Source of the DNA: Sorangiineae bacterium NIC37A_2
GTDB lineage: Bacteria > Myxococcota_A > Polyangia > Polyangiales > Polyangiaceae
NCBI GenBank assembly: GCA_002085155.1
Contig: NASX01000010.1
Span: 52,238 to 116,237 of the forward strand
Direction: 5' to 3'
DNA: 64,000 nucleotides
Part shown: positions 43,398 to 53,732 of the stretch, piece after piece
Position numbering within the stretch: position 1 is the stretch's first letter
Layout: each line of letters starts with the position of its first letter
Position numbers and translations under genes: made by a program
The notes under the pieces: generated by a model
What the model was told of the DNA's origin: nothing
The model's input: only the letters and a program-made list of their open reading frames with translations
Database searches by the model: none

Positions 43398-44240
43398 ATG
43401 ATGACTTCCTTCGACGAGCTCGTCGACTCCTACTCTTGCATCTTCTTCGACGCCTACGGCGTGCTGAAGAGCTCGGCCGGGGTTTACCCGGGTGTGCTCG
43501 ATGTTCTCGAAGACCTGCGCAAGCGAGACAAGCAGATCTACGTCGTCACCAACGACGCCAGTAAGTCTCCTCACCGCCTCGCCAAGGCCTATGAACGTGA
43601 CGGTGAGCCCCTCGTCCCCGTCAAACGGATCGTCTCCTCGGGTCTGTTGGTCGAAGACTATCTTCGGAACAAAGTGCGGAGCGGCTGGGTCGCTTATCTC
43701 GGCAAAGAAGCAGCTGCCTATTATATCGCAGCCGCCGGACTTCACCCGATCCCGATCACGGAGGTTACCCCGGAAGATCACAGCCCCCGCTGCATCGTCA
43801 TGCTCGATGACGAGGGCTTCGACTGGTTCCGGGACGTGAACAAGGTCGTGAACCTTGTGCGCCGGCACAATATCCCCGTGGTCGTCGCCAACACGGACAT
43901 CACCTACCCCGCGAACCAGGACGACCTCAACGTCGCTGCCGGAGGACTTGCGCGCCTGGTCGAAGTCGCAACCGGTCGCCAGTTCATCCATTTCGGAAAG
44001 CCCGACCCGATGATCTTCTCGAAGGCGTTCCACCTCGCCCTCGATGAGAACCCGAGGCTCACCAAGCGGGATGTTCTCATGGTCGGAGATACGCTCACCA
44101 CGGACATCGTCGGCGGCAACAAGTACGGCGTGGATACGGCGCTCGTGCTCTCGGGTACAACCCTCGAAAACCAAGCCCAGGCGCTCATTCAGGCGACCGG
44201 CATCGTCCCCACCTATATCTGCGGTTCGATCCTCACCTGA
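43398..44240 (+). CDS. HAD-superfamily IIA (NagD-like) phosphatase
   Basis: 280-residue haloacid-dehalogenase-type protein. Motif I is FFDAYGVL (nucleophile Asp, but Gly at the usual DxD +3 context as in the NagD branch). Motif II is VVTNDASKSP, and motifs III/IV are HFGKPDP and MVGDTLTTDIVGG. The C2 cap between about 90 and 190 gives substrate choice. NagD-like enzymes dephosphorylate sugar phosphates or nucleotides. It is almost certainly co-transcribed with fumarase (6-bp gap). Two stacked hairpins follow the stop. Confidence 0.85.
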   Translation: MMTSFDELVDSYSCIFFDAYGVLKSSAGVYPGVLDVLEDLRKRDKQIYVVTNDASKSPHRLAKAYERDGEPLVPVKRIVSSGLLVEDYLRNKVRSGWVAYLGKEAAAYYIAAAGLHPIPITEVTPEDHSPRCIVMLDDEGFDWFRDVNKVVNLVRRHNIPVVVANTDITYPANQDDLNVAAGGLARLVEVATGRQFIHFGKPDPMIFSKAFHLALDENPRLTKRDVLMVGDTLTTDIVGGNKYGVDTALVLSGTTLENQAQALIQATGIVPTYICGSILT

Positions 44241-44253
44241 AAATGTCGTCTCG

Positions 44254-44319
44254 CTTCGGCGCTGCGCTCGTCAGCGCCGAAGGATGTCTTCACCAAAGGC
44301 CCCCTTGGGGGGCCTTTGG
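44254..44319 (+). terminator. Two tandem hairpins after the fumarase operon
   Basis: The first is a perfect 10-bp stem (CTTCGGCGCT/AGCGCCGAAG, 44254-44282). The second is an 11-12-bp stem at 44293-44319 (CCAAAGGCCCC/GGGGCCTTTGG, very short loop). Neither has a long T-run. They lie between converging genes and may act on both strands. Confidence 0.6.
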
Positions 44320-44345
44320 GGTCGCGGGCGACGAGCCGTCTCCCC

Positions 44346-45410
44346 TCACTCACTCAACGCACGAACGAGAGGCATGAAGCTCTTTTCGTCGAGGGCCGGG
44401 AAGTAGTTCTCGATCGCCTCACGCTTCAAGCGGGGCGCGTAGTCCTTCTGGAAGAAGTGTTCGCCGCTGCGGATGACATAGTTCAAGAGGAAGAATCTGT
44501 AGGCCTCTTTGAGGAAGAGGACCTCTTCGTCTTCGAGGGGGAACGTGCCGTGATAAGCGCGCAGGAAGCGCCGGAATGGCGCGTCAAAGAAGGGATCGAG
44601 CGTGTAATGGAACACAGTTTGATCGCCTTCCGAACGAACGACGCGGGCACAGAAATAGAAGTCGAGCATGCGTGGCTCGACCCGGAACCAGTCATAATCC
44701 CAGCGCGAGAAGAAGCGGAAGCCCTCCTGATCGAAGCCGACCGAGAAGTTCCCGATGTTCCAGTCGACGAGCACCGGGATCTTCTGGAAATGGTGGTAGC
44801 CGAGACGCTCCGCGTTTGTGAGGAAGGTGTCGCACTGAGTGCGGAGCAAATCTTCCGCGGAGTCGTCGACGCCGAGCGCGCGTCGCCCCTCGGGTCGACC
44901 GAGGGCGTCGTGCAAGAGGGCCACGTCCGAACCCACCGACTTCCAGCTCGGAGGAAGCGGTGTCGTCAGATGGGTCGAGGCGCGATGAAACTCAGCCATC
45001 TCGCGCCCCATCGCGGTGACGAGATCGGGCGTCAGGACCTTCGGCAGGAAATCGTAGAAGGGCGCCTTCTCGTAGAAGACAGCCCACTCAGCTCCCTTCC
45101 GATAGGTAAATACGTCGCCGTCCTTCTCGAGGATCGGAGCAAGGAACCCACGATACCTCGTCCCCTTGAGCTGCCGTCGCCACTCATGAATGAGACGGTG
45201 ATCCTGACGGAAGTACACATAAGACCCGTAGGAAGACGTCTTCGCGATGTATTCACGACCGTCGTCGATGCGCACCGTAAACACACGGTTGGTCGAGACA
45301 TTCGCGCTGATGTCACGAACTCCGACGAGCGCCCCGGGCCGACCGAGGTCCGCCCAGGCTTCCTTGAGAATCGGTACAGTTTCCGGATCCGAAAAGGGCG
45401 CAAGCGTCAT
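44346..45410 (-). CDS. Aminoglycoside-phosphotransferase-like kinase
   Basis: 354-residue protein of the APH/choline-kinase fold. The N-lobe Lys is probably in GREYIAKTSSYG. The Brenner motif appears as VDWNIGNFSV, where HGDxxxxN would be expected, with Asp and Asn kept. The metal-binding Asp is in SRWDYDWFRVEP. The substrate is likely a small molecule such as a sugar alcohol, choline or antibiotic, and resistance is not implied. It is transcribed away from the patatin gene end and converges on the fumarase operon. Confidence 0.75.
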   Translation of the reverse strand: MTLAPFSDPETVPILKEAWADLGRPGALVGVRDISANVSTNRVFTVRIDDGREYIAKTSSYGSYVYFRQDHRLIHEWRRQLKGTRYRGFLAPILEKDGDVFTYRKGAEWAVFYEKAPFYDFLPKVLTPDLVTAMGREMAEFHRASTHLTTPLPPSWKSVGSDVALLHDALGRPEGRRALGVDDSAEDLLRTQCDTFLTNAERLGYHHFQKIPVLVDWNIGNFSVGFDQEGFRFFSRWDYDWFRVEPRMLDFYFCARVVRSEGDQTVFHYTLDPFFDAPFRRFLRAYHGTFPLEDEEVLFLKEAYRFFLLNYVIRSGEHFFQKDYAPRLKREAIENYFPALDEKSFMPLVRALSE

Positions 45411-45477
45411 GGCGTCCCTTGGACGATAGACCGACCGCGAACGAAGTGCACCTCTTGAGGAGGATCTTGGAAGCTTC

Positions 45478-48138
45478 TCATGTCACCGGTGCTTTTTCCG
45501 GACCGCTCATGAGTCGCGCGAAGGGGGCCTTTTCGTTTCCAAAAAGAGACGTCCCAATGAGGTGCCCGAGTTTTCGGTAACTCTCCCACTGCGCCTCATC
45601 GAAGAACTGATCGATGGTGGTCTCTTGGGGAAAGGAGGGATTCGTCTGGGCATAGTGCCTGAGATCCGCGGGCACCGACGGGAACAGCGTCGCCTTGATA
45701 TAAACGAGATATCCCTCATCGCACCCAAAGTTTCCGGGAGCGTACTTGATCTTGGCGAGGCACGCCTGTTTCCGCGAAATCCGCTGCGGTCCTTCTGGCC
45801 TCAGCTCATCGAGACTGCCGTAGGGACACTCCTCAGCCTCTGACAATCCAAACTCCCGAAACGGCTCGGACAAGAACTCGATCTCCGTCTCGAAGTCGAG
45901 GCGGGCTTTACGCACCAGGTTCGCGAGGCCTTGGAAGGCGTGCTCGGGATCTGCTTCGCCATCGATGATGACAATGAAGGGAAGGCGCCGCCGAATCAGC
46001 TCATAGGCGCCCATATTCTCGAAATGCCCTCCGTCCGACAGGTACCAATAGGGATCGGCCGTGCCGCGGAAACGCGCTGAAAGCTCACGGAAGAGATACC
46101 TCTGGACCCAAAAAACAGACCAGCCGCGCGCCCGCGGATGGCGCGTGCCGGGCGCGTACCACCAGCGTCCGAGGCGAACGTTGGTCAAACCCGCCAAAAG
46201 ACTGAAGGCTGGACGTGTCATCGAACCGAGTCCCGTCGAAAATGCGGCGCCGGAGATGCTCGCCCAGAGTCCGAGGGAGAGCATGTCTTCCTTCTTCTCG
46301 ATGGCGACGGAGGGAACCTGAAAGACAGAGAATCCCGGCGGGGGCGGTTCGCTCAGAGGAGCATCACTGAGCCGGAGATGGTGACGGACGCCGAGGGAGA
46401 GGCCATGAGGTCCGAGCGCGAGCCCAATTCCCTTCCGGTCAAGCTCGTGCTGCTTGCTGCGGCCGTCGATCGTCTCGTTCAGCGTCGTGTTGATGAGATG
46501 GAGAGGGCCGCCGTTTTCCCAGGGGGTCTTCATCTTGCCTCGCTTCCAGCCGAAATAGTCCGTGGCGGGAACGTCATCACCCTCTCGCGGACTCGTCGCG
46601 GCGGAGGGATGCGGCTTCGAGCCCGTAGCGCTCACCGCAACGTAGCGACTCGGGTTCGAGGCTCCCAGATAGGCGCGCGTGATGCGGGCGCTATACAGGG
46701 GCAGCTGAGTCGAGCGGTTCAGGAGCGTGTGGGTCCAGCCGATCACGCAGGAGATCGCCAGCATCACAAGGAAAGCGAGCCCACCGTGGCTCAGGCACTC
46801 CGGAAGGGGCCGGGTGAACTCCACGTCAGAGAGCGGATCTCGAGAGAGGCTCTGCGCGAAAACACTCGCGCTCACCCAGCCGCCGAAGAGCAAAATCCCC
46901 GCAGCCAGCGAGGTGATGAGATCAATGGGCAGGGTCTGTCGTCCTTGGGTCTGCTTTCGCCCCCAAATCCCCACGAGCTTCGCCCCAAAAGGCACCGCTA
47001 CTAGGAGAAAACTCCAAATCCCTGCCCAGATCTTCCCGATGCTCTCAGAGTCCCCTGAGAGAAGCCCATAGATGTACCGTCCCAAGGAGTCCGACGTCGC
47101 GAGGAACAGGAAAACAGCAAGCGCGACGAGCGCCTTCTTGAACCACTCGGAGACCTTGTGACGCGCCCAGGTATCACCGTTCAATCGATGCTGCGCTTCG
47201 AACGCTGGCCCGTCCGCCCGAGCCCCGCTCCCATCGGCCACGTTCGTCGTTCGACGGCTCACCGCCGTCAGCCACGATGCGACCCCGATCGCGAGCAAGC
47301 CGATCACCCCGATGACAGCACAAGCCCCCCAGGGAAGGCCCCGAGCCCAAGCCAAGATCACAAGCCCCAGGGTCGCGACGAACGCCCCCAGCGCCGCAGA
47401 CCACCAGGTGATCTGGTCCAAGATCCAATAGGCCCAGCCCAGCGGGATCGTGATCAAGAGAGCGATCGCCGCCAAGAGAAACCACGGGCTGATGCACGAC
47501 TCGGCGCCGAAGAACACGGAGAGGCCCGGAAACACCGGCTGAAGAGAGTTCGCGAGAACAACTCTGCCCACCTCGAGACCCAGCGCGATCGTGAGTAGGA
47601 AAACTCCGATCACGACCATGAGTGAGACCCAGTTTCGGAGCAGCACAGCTCCAAACAGGATCCGATCGGACCCTCCTGGAGCTAGGTACTGTCCGTTTTG
47701 GCGCAGGTGGTCGATGACGGGATGTGAGCTATCCCGGAGCACATCCTGAACCAGCCGCGCGGGAGATTGTCCCGCTGACGGGCTCCGAACACTGGCGTGC
47801 TTCACGATCTCGTCGATGCGCGTAAACAGAGATCCCAGAAACGATCCAAAGTAGCCGCCCCCGGAAACCGTCGAGACGTAGTCGAATCGCCGGAGCAAGT
47901 CCTTGTCCGCCAGAGCCTGGAACACTCCCAGCGCGAAAGTGGCGCTCCGGATCCCCCCTCCCGAGATCGCGATCCCGAGCGCGTCGCGCCCGGGACTTGC
48001 CTTCCCGAGGCCCGCCGCCTCTCGCCGCTTTTCAATCAGCTCGAGCTCAAAGTCGCGGACCTTGGGCGGATAGCGCCGGTCAACCTGCTCTGCCCCTGCT
48101 TCAATAAGATCGACCTTTGCAGTGCGACTGACATCCAT
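45478..48138 (-). CDS. Patatin-like phospholipase with a multi-helix membrane insert
   Basis: 886-residue protein. The patatin elements are split. The oxyanion loop AISGGGIRSATF and nucleophile region YVSTVSGGGYFGSF lie in residues 50-105. Five to seven hydrophobic segments occupy about 165-480, and the catalytic Asp motif SDGGHFENMGAY is near 730. So the catalytic domain is interrupted by a long membrane region, and the enzyme should act on lipids at the inner membrane. The likely activity is acyl-ester hydrolysis. It stands alone, divergent from the YpfJ-like gene. Confidence 0.8.
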   Translation of the reverse strand: MDVSRTAKVDLIEAGAEQVDRRYPPKVRDFELELIEKRREAAGLGKASPGRDALGIAISGGGIRSATFALGVFQALADKDLLRRFDYVSTVSGGGYFGSFLGSLFTRIDEIVKHASVRSPSAGQSPARLVQDVLRDSSHPVIDHLRQNGQYLAPGGSDRILFGAVLLRNWVSLMVVIGVFLLTIALGLEVGRVVLANSLQPVFPGLSVFFGAESCISPWFLLAAIALLITIPLGWAYWILDQITWWSAALGAFVATLGLVILAWARGLPWGACAVIGVIGLLAIGVASWLTAVSRRTTNVADGSGARADGPAFEAQHRLNGDTWARHKVSEWFKKALVALAVFLFLATSDSLGRYIYGLLSGDSESIGKIWAGIWSFLLVAVPFGAKLVGIWGRKQTQGRQTLPIDLITSLAAGILLFGGWVSASVFAQSLSRDPLSDVEFTRPLPECLSHGGLAFLVMLAISCVIGWTHTLLNRSTQLPLYSARITRAYLGASNPSRYVAVSATGSKPHPSAATSPREGDDVPATDYFGWKRGKMKTPWENGGPLHLINTTLNETIDGRSKQHELDRKGIGLALGPHGLSLGVRHHLRLSDAPLSEPPPPGFSVFQVPSVAIEKKEDMLSLGLWASISGAAFSTGLGSMTRPAFSLLAGLTNVRLGRWWYAPGTRHPRARGWSVFWVQRYLFRELSARFRGTADPYWYLSDGGHFENMGAYELIRRRLPFIVIIDGEADPEHAFQGLANLVRKARLDFETEIEFLSEPFREFGLSEAEECPYGSLDELRPEGPQRISRKQACLAKIKYAPGNFGCDEGYLVYIKATLFPSVPADLRHYAQTNPSFPQETTIDQFFDEAQWESYRKLGHLIGTSLFGNEKAPFARLMSGPEKAPVT

Positions 48139-48288
48139 AGCCCCTCACGCTGCAAGGTTATCATAGGCCACAAGGAAGCCTGAAACGTTTGCCCCGAAGG
48201 CGCGCCGGAGCGTGTGCGGTCTCGCCCTTCTCAGGCTATGAGCGCCCGAGATGAGGCTCTGCGATGGAAGCCTCGAGAAAGAGTCACC

Positions 48289-49197
48289 ATGGAAATCCAA
48301 GGTCGAAGGCGTTCTTCCAACTTTGAGGACCGCGGCGCCGGGAGCGCCGGCCATGCCGCAGGCGGACTCCCGATCGGGCTCCTGCTCTCCATCGCTCAAC
48401 GACTCGGCTTCAAGGGGACACTGATCGTCGGCGCTCTCTTGGGAGCAGTTTATCTGTTCATGCCCGACAGCGTCCGTCAGCTCTTGCTCGGGCCGAGCGC
48501 AGGCTCCTCTGCTTCCGCCGGACAAGGCAGCGCCTGTCAGCTCTCAGCCGAGAATCAGAGCGCCTGTGATTTCTCGCGCGTGATCTTGGCCTCGACCGAG
48601 GACGTCTGGAAGGCGCAGTTCGAAGCCCAAAGGCTTCCGAACTACGGCGCCGAACCGGGCCCCTACCGTGAGCCGACGTTGGTCGTCTTCTCAGGCGGCG
48701 TTCAGACAGGCGGCTGCGGCGGAGCCACCTCGGACGTCGGCCCCTTCTACTGTCCAGCCGACAAGAAGCTCTACATCGACCCGAACTTCTACGGCGTCAT
48801 GGAAAAGCGCCTCAAGGCGCCGGGCGATTTTGCCCAGGCCTACGTGATTGCTCACGAAGTCGGTCACCACGTCCAAAACTTGATCGGTTCCTCTCGCCTG
48901 AGCGTGAAAGGCGAAACCAAAAACCAGGTCTCCGTCCGGGTCGAACTGCAGGCGGATTGTTTAGCGGGCGTCTGGGGGCACACGGCGCGCGCCTCCTTGG
49001 CGATCACAGACGAGGATCTCAAGGAGGCGCTGAACGCCGCGCATCAGATCGGCGATGACTCCCTCGGGCACTCGAAGGAGAGCGATTACACCCATGGCTC
49101 GAGCGCGCAGCGTGTCCGCTGGTTCCAACGCGGGTTTGAGAGCGGCGACCCGCGCAACTGCGACACCTTCACGGTGACGCGTTACGCGGATCTCTGA
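48289..49197 (+). CDS. YpfJ-like neutral zinc metallopeptidase
   Basis: 302-residue member of the YpfJ family. MEIQGRRRSSNFEDRG at the start is the family N-terminus, which is why I choose the ATG at 48289 over the longer frame. One membrane helix follows (GTLIVGALLGAVYLF). The periplasmic domain has the zinc motif AHEVGHHVQ and a downstream VELQADCLAG, the third-ligand region. Four Cys flank the domain. The substrate is unknown. The length matches the family. Confidence 0.9.
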   Translation: MEIQGRRRSSNFEDRGAGSAGHAAGGLPIGLLLSIAQRLGFKGTLIVGALLGAVYLFMPDSVRQLLLGPSAGSSASAGQGSACQLSAENQSACDFSRVILASTEDVWKAQFEAQRLPNYGAEPGPYREPTLVVFSGGVQTGGCGGATSDVGPFYCPADKKLYIDPNFYGVMEKRLKAPGDFAQAYVIAHEVGHHVQNLIGSSRLSVKGETKNQVSVRVELQADCLAGVWGHTARASLAITDEDLKEALNAAHQIGDDSLGHSKESDYTHGSSAQRVRWFQRGFESGDPRNCDTFTVTRYADL

Positions 49198-49221
49198 GCG
49201 CTCCCTGCGCAGGACCGCGCC

Positions 49222-49617
49222 TTAGGCGGACTTCTGAGCTTCACCTTCGCGGCGCACCGACACGATGCGCAGCGAACGTGAGCCACCAGGCATCTCCCAA
49301 TCGATTTCCTGGCCGATGCGCAGCCCAAGCAGGGCGCAGCCGAGGGGAGCCAGAACCGACACTTTGCCCGTCGCGGCGTCGGCATCATTCGGATATACGA
49401 GCCGAACCTGACGACGACGACCTGTCGCGGCGTCTTCGTATTCGAGCTCGCTGTCCATCACGACAACGTCGGGCGGCACCTCGGCGAGAGGGACAACCTT
49501 GGCCCGGTCGAGCTCAGCTTCCAGCTTTTCGCTGATCTCCGAGCCGCTGTGGAGGACGAGGCGCAAAAGACGCTCGCGGTCTTCTGCGGCGACAATGAGG
49601 CTTGGACGAGATGACAT
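49222..49617 (-). CDS. rnk: Rnk-like nucleoside diphosphate kinase regulator
   Basis: 131-residue protein of the Rnk family, which has a short coiled-coil N-terminus and a GreA/GreB C-terminal FKBP-like domain. DAATGRRRQVRLVYPNDADA and VLAPLGCALLGLRIGQEIDW are the characteristic segments. Rnk homologues bind RNA polymerase or affect NDP-kinase levels. I start at the ATG at 49617, where homology begins; AGGAG lies 11 bases upstream. It converges on the YpfJ-like gene. Confidence 0.85.
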   Translation of the reverse strand: MSSRPSLIVAAEDRERLLRLVLHSGSEISEKLEAELDRAKVVPLAEVPPDVVVMDSELEYEDAATGRRRQVRLVYPNDADAATGKVSVLAPLGCALLGLRIGQEIDWEMPGGSRSLRIVSVRREGEAQKSA

Positions 49618-50237
49618 GTCGAATGAACTCCTAGCTTTGCTTGAAAGAGCCAAAAGCCGGGGGAAAACATTTTCGCCCGGCAAACCACCGGGCGATGAAC
49701 AGCATCTACCCAGGGTGCGCGTGTCTTGCCGCAGGAACGAATTCACGCAGGCGCGTCTGCGCGAGCGCTACTTCGGTGGGCAAGAGATGACGCGAACTCA
49801 TTCTTTATAGATTGGCATGCGGGGCAGGTTCCGCAAGGGGCAATGGGGGAACTTTAGGCAAGAGAGCGCCTATGAGTGGTTCGTCTGAGGCAGCCAACCG
49901 CGGTCATTTCTAGGCAATTTTGCTCATTGCGCGGGAATATTCTCGGGGACCGCTTCCGTACCAGCTGAGATCGGCCTGGTTCAGGCTGGACGAGAGCTCA
50001 GGAGAAGGCTCGGTCGAGCTCATGTGCCTTCTGTCGGGCCGGGGCCCACAAAAAGCTGACGCGGACCCTTTCGTTTTTTGGCCGCCCGCTCGCGCCCAGG
50101 CTAGCTGCGCGGAAGGTCGAGCCATAGCGGAGCTGGCTGCGCCGAGCGCTGGATCGCGGCGCTACAAAATGCATCACGCCCCTCCGATCTCAAAGAGAGC
50201 TCGAAGGGGCGCGAAAGGAGGAGAGTCGGGGTTCGAC
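49618..50237. other. Intergenic region between rnk and gap
   Basis: About 620 bp. A minus-strand frame of 71 codons (49910-50125) exists, but I cannot support it by homology or a ribosome site. The right end holds the gap terminator (50177-50211). The rest probably contains the rnk promoter. I see no RNA gene or repeat. Confidence 0.5.
50177..50211 (-). terminator. Terminator of gap
   Basis: A long stem starting CGCCCCT paired with AGGGGCG, with two internal mismatches and an AAAG loop (CTTT on the minus strand), lies 27 bp after the gap stop. A short T-run follows on the minus strand (GCATTTTG). Confidence 0.6.
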
Positions 50238-51281
<1,044 letters not shown>

Positions 51282-51452
51282 TTATAGTGAAAGCGGGCGC
51301 GGGGTGTCACCCTCGCTTTCGGCCTCAGAGGGACGAATAGCACCCAGAGCCCCACCGTGACCAGTCCGCGCTCCCCCTTGGACTCGGGGTTCTAGTGCTA
51401 CTGAAGCTGCAAAAGCCCTGGGTTTCGAGAATTGCCTCGGTCTTGGTAACCT

Positions 51453-51860
51453 GTGGCTCATTCGATGACGTTCCACGCCGACCAAATCCAAAAGGCCCTC
51501 GATTCCAAGGCAGAACGAGTGAGCGACGCCGACGTCGCGCGGATCATCGAGCTGCGCTCCGCGGTCGAGGAAAAGATCGCAACTTTCCCCGACGCTCAGC
51601 GGGACGCGCGGGAGCAGGCGAACCTCCTGCTCGATTTCTTGGCCGCGCGCGCTTCGACGCCGGTGACGAGCGAAACGAAGCAGGCCGCAGCGGCCCTCCT
51701 CTATCTGAGCGCCCCCGTCGATCTCGTGCCCGATCATGAACCGGGCGGCTTCGACGACGACGCGGCAGTCCTCGCCCTGGCCACGGGCCGGATCCGGGGA
51801 GCGCTCCGCGCGTTCTGTGCCAGCTCGGGACGCGCCGCTCCGAGCTGGCTGAGCGATTGA
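51453..51860 (+). CDS. DUF1232 small protein
   Basis: 135-residue protein (131 if the ATG at 51465 is used). The C-terminal half has the DUF1232 motif AALLYLSAPVDLVPDH followed by DDDAAVLALA. The domain occurs in small, often membrane-associated proteins of unknown function (YkvA-like). Its hydrophobic segment is short here. It lies alone, divergent from gap. A second DUF1232 gene is at 56454. Confidence 0.75.
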   Translation: MAHSMTFHADQIQKALDSKAERVSDADVARIIELRSAVEEKIATFPDAQRDAREQANLLLDFLAARASTPVTSETKQAAAALLYLSAPVDLVPDHEPGGFDDDAAVLALATGRIRGALRAFCASSGRAAPSWLSD

Positions 51861-51911
51861 GCAGAGGCCTGCGCCCGCCGCCCCTCTCCGGAGCGACGGA
51901 CGGCCCTCACG

Positions 51912-53528
51912 TCACTTCACGATCGGTTCGGGGATGAAGACGTCGCAGGGGAAGTCGATATCGATGTCGTGTTTGCCGGATTTAATGAGGTCACAGGGCT
52001 CGCCCACGAGCTCGAGCTGACTCGATGAGTTCAGCTTCCAGCCGTCACCCATGCCATCCGGGAGGAACGTCAGCACTTCGCCGTCGAGGGTGACGGTCCC
52101 CTGATCTTCTTTGCCTTCCATGATCTCCCCTTGAAGATCGATCACGCAGGAGCGAGCTCCGTCGATGATGGTCTGGAAGGCGTCGATGAGCCCGCTCGGG
52201 CGCGTACCGTCGTAGATCTCTCCGTGGGCGGCCGTCGCCACGTCGGTCAGGTGCGCACGGAGCGTCGGATCGTTCGGAGTGCTGACGTCGACAACATGAA
52301 CGACGATGCCGAGCTCTTCATAGATGCGCTTAGCTTCCTGGACGAGGTCGTACTGCTCCGCAGCGGACGGAGGCATGAGAACAGGAGGATCTCCGCGCTC
52401 GACCCAGTTGGCCTCCGGATCTTCGCCTCGGGCCACATCGAGGCAGGCGGCCGGAGGATTGCTCTCCGCGTAGTTCGGGCAGTCGCAGCTGTCTGGCAGA
52501 CCATCCGTCGCAAGCACGATGATCTTGGGTCCAGAGAGATCGGCCGCGGCGAGTTTCTCCGCGACGATCGTGAGCGACTCCCGCGTCGGGGTGTCAACGA
52601 CAACTTCGCTGCACGGCATGTGAGCGAGCATTTCCTCATAGTTCCCAAAGTCGACGTCAGCCTCGATGATCGGGACTTCCGTGAGCAAGGGGCAGACCTT
52701 CGGCTCTTCGTCGTTTGGACCGGCGATATTGCCATTTCTTGAGGAGTAAAGAGCCATGCCGAAGCGAACGTCGCCGTCGAGTTGCTTCACGATGCCGTCG
52801 GTCGGATTAAAAAGGACGGTGCGCACAACGTTCCAGCGCCAGGTCTGAGGCGGGCCTTGACTGCCGATGGGATTGCCTGCCTCTTCGCATTCCCAAGGCA
52901 CATAGGTTCCAGCTTCGATCTCTTGCTCGACAAGCGCCGTGAAGCCCTGCTCACCGGTCATCGAACGAGATTGATCGATCAGCAGAACGACGTTCGGGAT
53001 CTCCGGCGTGAAGCGGACTTCTTCTTCGATGCAGCCGTCGCCTCCGCCTTCGCCCATCGACCCACCAGTGCCATGGGCGCCGCCGACGCCGACGCCAAGA
53101 TCAGGCCCCTCGGGCTCAAGTTCCTGCGTGCACTTTCCGTTGAGTCCGCAAAGATAGGTCTCGCCTTCGGGAGATTTTCCACAGCGCGGATCGGGAGTGT
53201 TCGGGGTGCACTCCTGCTCACAGGTCCCGCTCTCAGAACAATACTGATTCGGCGCGCAAGGCATCGCGGGGCCGCAAGGAGCTCCACACCTCTCACAGGA
53301 AGGAGCACAAGCGCCGAAGGTGTTACAGAAGCGACCCGCGTTGCAGTCGTCGTTCGTCTCACATCCCTCGTAACCGCACCTCTCGCTCTGCTCGAGACAC
53401 GCTCCGCCGCCGCTTCCGCCCGGAACTGAAACCTCTGAGCTCGACTCGCATGCGCTAAACAGCGCAAACACTGCTAACAGAGTCAACGCAGGGAACGACC
53501 CGGCCCAACGCACGCGGGGAGACTTCAT
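51912..53528 (-). CDS. VWA-domain lipoprotein with Cys-rich region
   Basis: 538-residue surface lipoprotein (LFSAC lipobox, Cys27). Residues 40-140 are Cys-rich with repeated CxxxxCxxGxFCNTFGxC-like units. A Gly linker follows, then a von Willebrand factor A domain from about 180: IPNVVLLIDQSRSMTGEQGF, with the MIDAS DxSxS, and IIVLATDGLPDSC, which carries the later MIDAS Asp. Such proteins are common in myxobacterial envelopes and bind proteins or matrix via a metal ion. Its partner is unknown. It is divergent from the MarR gene. Confidence 0.85.
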   Translation of the reverse strand: MKSPRVRWAGSFPALTLLAVFALFSACESSSEVSVPGGSGGGACLEQSERCGYEGCETNDDCNAGRFCNTFGACAPSCERCGAPCGPAMPCAPNQYCSESGTCEQECTPNTPDPRCGKSPEGETYLCGLNGKCTQELEPEGPDLGVGVGGAHGTGGSMGEGGGDGCIEEEVRFTPEIPNVVLLIDQSRSMTGEQGFTALVEQEIEAGTYVPWECEEAGNPIGSQGPPQTWRWNVVRTVLFNPTDGIVKQLDGDVRFGMALYSSRNGNIAGPNDEEPKVCPLLTEVPIIEADVDFGNYEEMLAHMPCSEVVVDTPTRESLTIVAEKLAAADLSGPKIIVLATDGLPDSCDCPNYAESNPPAACLDVARGEDPEANWVERGDPPVLMPPSAAEQYDLVQEAKRIYEELGIVVHVVDVSTPNDPTLRAHLTDVATAAHGEIYDGTRPSGLIDAFQTIIDGARSCVIDLQGEIMEGKEDQGTVTLDGEVLTFLPDGMGDGWKLNSSSQLELVGEPCDLIKSGKHDIDIDFPCDVFIPEPIVK

Positions 53529-53697
53529 GATAGGGACTTAGCACGGCCGCTCAGGAGGCATTCCCGAAAGGCAGGGGTTTATTACGAAAAGTCCGTCTCG
53601 ATTCACCCTGGCTGATGAATTGAAACCAAATTTTTCCACCCCCTGTCGGCCCGCTCCGAGACTGAACTTACACCTACGTCGAAAACCCCGATTTACC

Positions 53698-53725
53698 TTG
53701 CGCCATAGTTAACCCGGGTTAATAA
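53698..53725 (+). promoter_or_regulatory. MarR-gene promoter with palindromic operator
   Basis: TTGCGC (53698-53703) and TAATAA (53720-53725) are spaced 16 bp. The perfect 14-bp palindrome TTAACCCGGGTTAA (53709-53722) fills the spacer and overlaps the -10. This is the classic arrangement for autorepression by a MarR dimer. The GTG start at 53733 would be at or next to the transcription start, so the mRNA may be leaderless. Confidence 0.6.
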
Positions 53726-53732
53726 TCATCCC

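Noticed and set aside
49910..50125. A 71-codon minus-strand ORF between rnk and gap
   Set aside because: No ribosome site, domain or codon pattern supports it.
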